In this document: positions 12,992 through 17,056 of the stretch, piece by piece
Numbering within the stretch: position 1 is the first letter of the stretch
Layout of the letters: each line of letters opens with the position of its first letter
Origin: Dehalococcoidia bacterium
GTDB lineage: Bacteria; Chloroflexota; Dehalococcoidia; UBA2979
NCBI GenBank assembly: GCA_030745285.1
Contig: JASLOV010000219.1
Span: 1-17,056, forward strand
DNA length: 17,056 bases
Direction: 5' to 3'
Notes under the pieces: generated by a model
Told to the model about the DNA's origin: nothing
What the model saw: only the letters and a program-made list of their open reading frames with translations
The model's database searches: none
Position numbers and translations under genes: made by a program

Positions 12992-14683
12992 ATGACGATG
13001 ACCACCGAAGACTTCATCACCGCCATCACTCAGCTCTCCACTGAGAAGAACCTCGACCCGGACACCGTGTTCCAGGCCGTCGAGGCCGCCATGGCGTCAG
13101 CGCTGAAGAAGGACGAACTCCAGTACGCAGAGCTGGAAGTGAAGATCGACAGTGCCAGCGGCGACATCCGCACCTGGCGCACGTACCAGGTGATGGACGA
13201 CGACGAGATCGAGGACGACGAGATCGAGGTCTCGCCGGAGCGCGCCGCATCGATGGGATTTGACGAAGCCGCGATCGGCGAGATCGTCCGCGAGGAACTG
13301 GAGACGACGCCGGCCACCGGCCGCATCGCCGCCCAGACGGCGAAGCAGGTGGTGCTGCAGCGGCTGCGCGAGGCCGAGCGCGAGGCCGTCTTCGGCGAGT
13401 TCACCGGCAAGGAGGGCGAACTCGTCTCCGGCATCGTGCTGCGCGTCGAAGGCGCGCACCGCCAGGTGATCATCGACCTCGGGCGCACGGAGGCCGTGCT
13501 GCCGATGGCCGAGCAGGTGCGGCCGGAGCACTACCGCGTCGGTCAGCGGCTGCGGGTGTACGTGAAAGAGGTCTACCGCGCCTCCAAGGGGCCGCAGGTC
13601 GTGGTCTCGCGCTCGCACCCGGAACTGCTGCGCCGGCTCTTCGAGCTTGAGGTGCCGGAGGTCTCGCGCGGCGTCGTCGAGCTGATCGGCATCGTTCGCG
13701 ACCCCGGTTACCGCGCGAAGGTCGCGGTGATCTCGCGCCAGGACGGCATCGACCCGATCGGCGCCTGCGTCGGCGTGCGCGGGGCGCGCATCCAGAACAT
13801 CGTCAACGAACTGGGGGGTGAGCGGGTTGACCTGATCCGCTGGGACCCGAACGAGGTCGCCTACATTGCCAACGCCCTCAGCCCGGCGGAGGTGACGTCG
13901 ATCCGGCTGGAGGAGGTAACGAACACCGCCTTCATCGGTGTCCCGGACAAGCAGATCAGCCTTGCCATCGGCAAAGAGGGCCAGAACGCGCGGCTGGCGG
14001 CGAAGCTGACCGGCCGCCGCATCGACATTAAGGGCGAGGGTGCGATCATCGAGGCCGGCGAGGATCTCTATCCGCCGCCGGAACCGAACATGGACGCGAT
14101 CCCGCTGCAGGAGCGCCCGGACCTGCCGACGCTGCCGGCCGACGCTGCCGTCGCGCCGTCGCAGGCGGACTACGCGCGGCCGGGGCTGCCGGGCGAGGGC
14201 CCGGCGGTCGAGCCCGCCGAGCCCGCGGCGGAGCAGACGCTGACACCGGAGCAGGAGGTCGCCGCGGCGTTCCAGGAGGACGAGGTCGCGGCTGTCGAGA
14301 CGGTCGAGGCGGACGAGGAAGCGGCGCCGGCAGAGACCGCTACTCCGGAGCCTGCGCGCGCGCCGGCGGCGCCGGGCGGCCTGCGTTTTGGCGAGGACAT
14401 CGGCGGAGTGCGCGACCTCGAGGACGAGTCCGCTCCGCGCGAGGCTCCGCGCGGGGGACGCGGCGGACGGGGTGGACGTGGCGGCCGTGGTGTCCGCGGC
14501 GCTTCGCAGCAAGAACAGCGTGCCACGCCACCGTCGCGCCGGGAGCGCCGCCGCTTCGAGGTCGACGAGGAGGACATCGAGGCCGGGCTCGGCTACGACG
14601 ACGACGATGATCTGCTCGAAGACGAGCTGAACGAAGACGGAGCCGAAGACGGGGACGAGCACGACGACCAGCAGGGCAGGTAG
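12992..14683 (+). CDS. nusA: Transcription termination/antitermination protein NusA with acidic RGG tail
   Basis: NusA binds RNA polymerase at the RNA exit channel and tunes pausing, termination and antitermination. ATG at 12992 was preferred (AGGA at 12980-12983, 8-nt spacing); a TTG at 12938 lacks an SD. Of 563 residues, about 1-125 are the N-terminal polymerase-binding domain, about 140-210 the S1 domain (GELVSGIVLRVEG), then KH1 (GACVGVRGARIQNIVNELGGERVDLI, 257-282) and KH2 (ISLAIGKEGQNARLAAKLTGRRIDIK, 322-347). The remaining 200 residues are a Pro/Ala/Glu-rich segment, an RGG-repeat stretch (487-503) and a strongly acidic end (YDDDDDLLEDELNED). The core matches the family; the tail is unusual. 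ylxR follows after 37 nt. Confidence 0.95.
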   Translation: MTMTTEDFITAITQLSTEKNLDPDTVFQAVEAAMASALKKDELQYAELEVKIDSASGDIRTWRTYQVMDDDEIEDDEIEVSPERAASMGFDEAAIGEIVREELETTPATGRIAAQTAKQVVLQRLREAEREAVFGEFTGKEGELVSGIVLRVEGAHRQVIIDLGRTEAVLPMAEQVRPEHYRVGQRLRVYVKEVYRASKGPQVVVSRSHPELLRRLFELEVPEVSRGVVELIGIVRDPGYRAKVAVISRQDGIDPIGACVGVRGARIQNIVNELGGERVDLIRWDPNEVAYIANALSPAEVTSIRLEEVTNTAFIGVPDKQISLAIGKEGQNARLAAKLTGRRIDIKGEGAIIEAGEDLYPPPEPNMDAIPLQERPDLPTLPADAAVAPSQADYARPGLPGEGPAVEPAEPAAEQTLTPEQEVAAAFQEDEVAAVETVEADEEAAPAETATPEPARAPAAPGGLRFGEDIGGVRDLEDESAPREAPRGGRGGRGGRGGRGVRGASQQEQRATPPSRRERRRFEVDEEDIEAGLGYDDDDDLLEDELNEDGAEDGDEHDDQQGR

Positions 14684-14720
14684 CGGGACAGGCAGCAGGG
14701 CGCAGGCACCGGAAGCGTGG

Positions 14721-15011
14721 ATGTCCGCGAGACGAGGGAAGCAGCCACAGCGCACCTGCGTCGCCTGCCGGCGTTCGCGTGATCGCCGCGATCTGGTGCG
14801 ACTGGTGCGGACGGCCGAGGGTGAAATTGATGTCGATGAGCGTGGGCGTGAGCCGGGGCGAGGGGCGTATCTCTGCGCGGAGCGTGAGTGCTGGGACCGA
14901 GCGCTCTCGGGCGCCGCGCTGGCGAATGCGCTGCGGGTCAGCCCGGGCACGAATCTTGGCGCGCTGCGCGAGTACGCAGACCGCACCGAAGCAGGAAGGA
15001 GCGGGTCATGA
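14721..15011 (+). CDS. ylxR: YlxR family protein (RNase P modulator family)
   Basis: This 96-residue DUF448 protein has the family start RTCVACRRSRDRRDLVRLVRT (11-31), followed by DERGREPGRGAYLC (39-52) and a later Cys (57), with a predicted alpha/beta fold carrying a positive nucleic-acid-binding face. YlxR proteins lie between nusA and infB throughout bacteria; a role with RNase P has been reported in Bacillus. ATG at 14721 has GGAAG at 14711-14715. The stop overlaps the infB start as ATGA, so the two are translationally coupled. rplGA (L7Ae-like), often next in Gram-positive genomes, is not present. Confidence 0.93.
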   Translation: MSARRGKQPQRTCVACRRSRDRRDLVRLVRTAEGEIDVDERGREPGRGAYLCAERECWDRALSGAALANALRVSPGTNLGALREYADRTEAGRSGS

Positions 15012-16810
15012 CGCAGGCGCCTGAGGCGAGGGGGAGCGTAGCGATCCCGCAGGCGGTGGTCGTGAAGGATCTGGCAGATCTGCTGGACGTCACCCCCGTC
15101 GACATCATCAAGGAGCTGATGAAGAACGGTGTGATGGCCACCATCAACCAGGTGGTGGACTTCGACACCGCCGCCATCGTCGCCGCCGACCTCGGTTTCG
15201 TGCCAGAGGAGGAGTCGTCGGCCAGCGCGGCCGACGGCGAGGGGGCCGGCCCCGAGGCGGAGCCCGAGGCGTTCTCGATGCGCGTCGAGGAGGACGAGGG
15301 TGCGGCGCTTGAGCCGCGACCGCCGGTGGTGACCGTGCTCGGACACGTCGACCACGGCAAGACCACGCTGTTGGACGCCATCCGCAGCGCGAACGTCGTC
15401 GAGGGCGAGGCCGGCGGCATCACGCAGCACGTCGGCGCCTACCAGGCGACGGCGCCGGACGGCCGGCTGGTGACGTTCATCGACACGCCCGGCCATGAGG
15501 CGTTCACGGAGATGCGGGCGCGTGGCGCGCAGGTGACGGACGTGGCGATCATCGTGATTGCCGCCGACGACGGCGTGATGCCGCAGACGCGCGAGGCGAT
15601 CGACCATGCCCGTGCCGCCAGCGTGCCGGTGGTGGTCGCGCTGAACAAGGTTGACCTGGAGAACGCTAACCTGGACCGCGCGAAGCAGCAGTTGATGGAG
15701 CACCAGCTCGTGCCGGAGGAATTCGGCGGCGAGACCGTCGTTGTCCCGGTCTCGGCTCTGAAGGGCGAAGGCGTCCCCGACCTGCTGGAGAACGTGCTGC
15801 TGGTAAGCGACCTGGAGGAGCCGAAGGCCAACCCCGACCGCGACGCCGTCGGCGTGGTGCTGGAGGCCGCGACCGACCGCCACCGCGGCGTGGTGGCAAC
15901 GGTGCTCGTGCAGACGGGTACGCTGCACCGCGGCGACGCCGTGCTGGCCGGCATGGCCTACGGCCGCGTGAAGTCGATGGAGGACCAGGACGGCCAGCAG
16001 GTGAAGTCCGCCGGCCCGTCGACCCCGGTCGTCGTGCTCGGGCTCTCGGAGGTGCCGCCGGCCGGGGAACGGCTGGTGGTGCGGAAGAACGAGAAGGAGG
16101 CGAGGCGCGAGGCCGTCAGCCGCCGCCGGGCGGCCGAGGCCTCCGGCGGGGAGCGGACGGCGGTCACGCTCGACACGCTCTTCGGCGAGATCCACCGCGG
16201 CACGGTGAAGGACTTCAACATCGTGCTGAAGACGGACGTGCAGGGCTCGATCGAGCCGCTGGTGCGGGCGCTGGAGAACCTCACTCTGGACGAAGTGAAC
16301 GTGAAGGTGATCCACGCCGCCGCGGGCTCGGTCAACGAGTCCGACGTGAACCTGGCGGTGGCGTCGCAGGGCGTGATCATCGGGTTCAACATAGCGACGG
16401 AGAAAGGCGCGCAGCGCTTGGCCGACTCCGAGCACGTGGAGATCCGACCGTACGACGTCATCTACGACATCATCGAAGACGTGGAACAGGCCGTGCAGGG
16501 ACTGCTCGACCCCGTCTACGAGGAGCGCGAGGACGCCCGCATCGAGGTGCGTGCGGTCTTCCGCCTGGGCCGGCGCAACGCCATCGCCGGCAGCTTCGTC
16601 AGGGACGGCCAGGTCAGCCGCAACTCGCTGACGCGGGTGATGCGCGACGGCGAGCAGATCAGCGAGTCGAAGATGGCGAGCCTGAAGCGATTCGAGAACG
16701 ACGTCACCGAGGTCGATGCCGGCGCCGAGTGCGGCATCATGCTTGAGGACTTCAGGGACTTCGAGGAGGGCGACCAGATCGTCGCGTACCACATGGAGCG
16801 CGTGCGATAG
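15008..16810 (+). CDS. infB: Translation initiation factor IF-2 (short N-terminus)
   Basis: IF-2 is the GTPase that brings initiator tRNA to the 30S subunit and promotes subunit joining. ATG at 15008 has AGGAAGGAG (14993-15001) at 6-nt spacing; earlier in-frame starts lie inside ylxR. Residues 11-65 form the IF2_N domain, followed by a short Glu-rich linker. G motifs are GHVDHGKTT (112-120), GEAGGITQHVGAY (133-145, switch I), DTPGHEAF (159-166), NKVD (213-216) and SALKG (249-253). Domains II-IV run to the end. Length is 600 residues; the long N-terminal extension of the E. coli factor is missing, as often in this lineage. The 4-nt overlap with ylxR and 37-nt gap to rbfA show one operon. Confidence 0.97.
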   Translation: MTQAPEARGSVAIPQAVVVKDLADLLDVTPVDIIKELMKNGVMATINQVVDFDTAAIVAADLGFVPEEESSASAADGEGAGPEAEPEAFSMRVEEDEGAALEPRPPVVTVLGHVDHGKTTLLDAIRSANVVEGEAGGITQHVGAYQATAPDGRLVTFIDTPGHEAFTEMRARGAQVTDVAIIVIAADDGVMPQTREAIDHARAASVPVVVALNKVDLENANLDRAKQQLMEHQLVPEEFGGETVVVPVSALKGEGVPDLLENVLLVSDLEEPKANPDRDAVGVVLEAATDRHRGVVATVLVQTGTLHRGDAVLAGMAYGRVKSMEDQDGQQVKSAGPSTPVVVLGLSEVPPAGERLVVRKNEKEARREAVSRRRAAEASGGERTAVTLDTLFGEIHRGTVKDFNIVLKTDVQGSIEPLVRALENLTLDEVNVKVIHAAAGSVNESDVNLAVASQGVIIGFNIATEKGAQRLADSEHVEIRPYDVIYDIIEDVEQAVQGLLDPVYEEREDARIEVRAVFRLGRRNAIAGSFVRDGQVSRNSLTRVMRDGEQISESKMASLKRFENDVTEVDAGAECGIMLEDFRDFEEGDQIVAYHMERVR

Positions 16811-16847
16811 ATACCGCGCGCGTCCCGGACGCCACGAGGGAGACCGG

Positions 16848-17056
16848 ATGAGCCGGCGTCTCGAGAAGATCGCGGATCAGCTGCAGCACGAGGTTGCGGA
16901 GCTGCTGCACCGGGACGTCAAGCACCCCGTGCTCGCCGAAGCGATGGTTTCGATCACGCGCGTGGAGGTTGCCCCCGACCTCGCGCATGCGCGCCTGCAC
17001 GTCAGCGTGCTGGAGCCCGGCGGCGAGGCGCTCCCCGGCCTCCCAGTGATCGAGGG
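16848..17056 (+). CDS. rbfA: 30S ribosome-binding factor A, partial (3' end outside window)
   Basis: ATG at 16848 follows GAGGGAG (16836-16842) with 5-nt spacing and begins MSRRLEKIADQLQHEVAELLHRDVKHP, the N-terminal helices of RbfA, then VSITRVEVAPDLAHARLHVSVL, the KH-fold strands. RbfA assists late maturation of the 30S subunit and 17S rRNA processing, and is a cold-shock factor. It ends at the window edge after 69 codons. It follows infB by 37 nt, completing the usual nusA-ylxR-infB-rbfA order. Confidence 0.93.
   Translation, partial: MSRRLEKIADQLQHEVAELLHRDVKHPVLAEAMVSITRVEVAPDLAHARLHVSVLEPGGEALPGLPVIE

Noticed and set aside
14888..15007. Earlier in-frame start for infB
   Set aside because: It lies inside ylxR and lacks IF-2 homology; ATG 15008 has a strong Shine-Dalgarno and overlaps the ylxR stop as ATGA.
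13097..16792. Very long open frame on the minus strand opposite nusA, ylxR and infB (1231 codons)
   Set aside because: It is a frame mirrored from the GC-biased third positions of well-identified plus-strand genes; its translation is His/Arg/Leu/Asp-rich with no recognisable domain.
1..17056. tRNA, rRNA, CRISPR array or insertion sequence
   Set aside because: No cloverleaf with TTCRA arm, no rRNA core motifs, no regularly spaced repeats and no transposase or terminal inverted repeats were seen.

Overview
The window is about 17 kb of very G+C-rich bacterial housekeeping DNA in which almost every base is coding. Gene order (rpsB-tsf, frr-uppS-cdsA-dxr-rseP-ispG, proS, nusA-ylxR-infB-rbfA) and a short EF-Ts of 166 residues point to Chloroflexota, perhaps the Dehalococcoidia side. 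This is inference from gene content; no 16S or tRNA gene is present to confirm it. Actinobacteria are a less likely alternative because their EF-Ts is normally about 270 residues.

Layout. Positions 2-280 hold the C-terminal end of a P-loop kinase-like protein. It converges on a two-gene minus-strand operon (zinc-ribbon FmdB-family protein, then dtd, 4 nt apart). A 298-nt divergent intergenic region (1239-1536) carries a perfect palindrome, a 12-bp tandem repeat, a likely rpsB promoter and a leader hairpin. On the plus strand follow rpsB and tsf. A gap with a candidate promoter stands where pyrH is usually found, followed by frr, uppS, cdsA, dxr, rseP and ispG. This joins ribosome biogenesis and recycling to lipid and isoprenoid synthesis: MEP-pathway enzymes Dxr and IspG, UppS for the lipid carrier, CdsA for phospholipids and the site-2 protease RseP.

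Positions 8998-11011 form the accessory part of the window: a TIM-barrel sugar-phosphate isomerase/epimerase-like gene, an antibiotic-biosynthesis-monooxygenase (ABM) domain gene broken by a one-base frameshift, and an unrecognised gene of less G+C-biased codon use that also looks frameshifted. proS follows, probably from a leaderless promoter. The last block is nusA, ylxR, infB and the start of rbfA, i.e. transcription elongation/termination plus translation initiation.

The most interesting point is the nusA leader. A good promoter (TTGAGG, 17 nt, extended TGC TAGCAT) is followed about 22 nt after the expected start site by a perfect 12+12 palindrome and a T-run, which is an intrinsic terminator lying between the promoter and nusA. 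This looks like an attenuator that could let the termination factor NusA control its own operon. Other points worth a check are an RGG-rich acidic tail on NusA, an Ala/Pro tail on ribosomal protein S2, a substituted active-site motif in UppS, a promoter embedded at the end of cdsA a few bases before dxr, and two copies of a dispersed REP-like hairpin whose stems differ by compensating changes. I saw no CRISPR array, insertion sequence, rRNA or tRNA.
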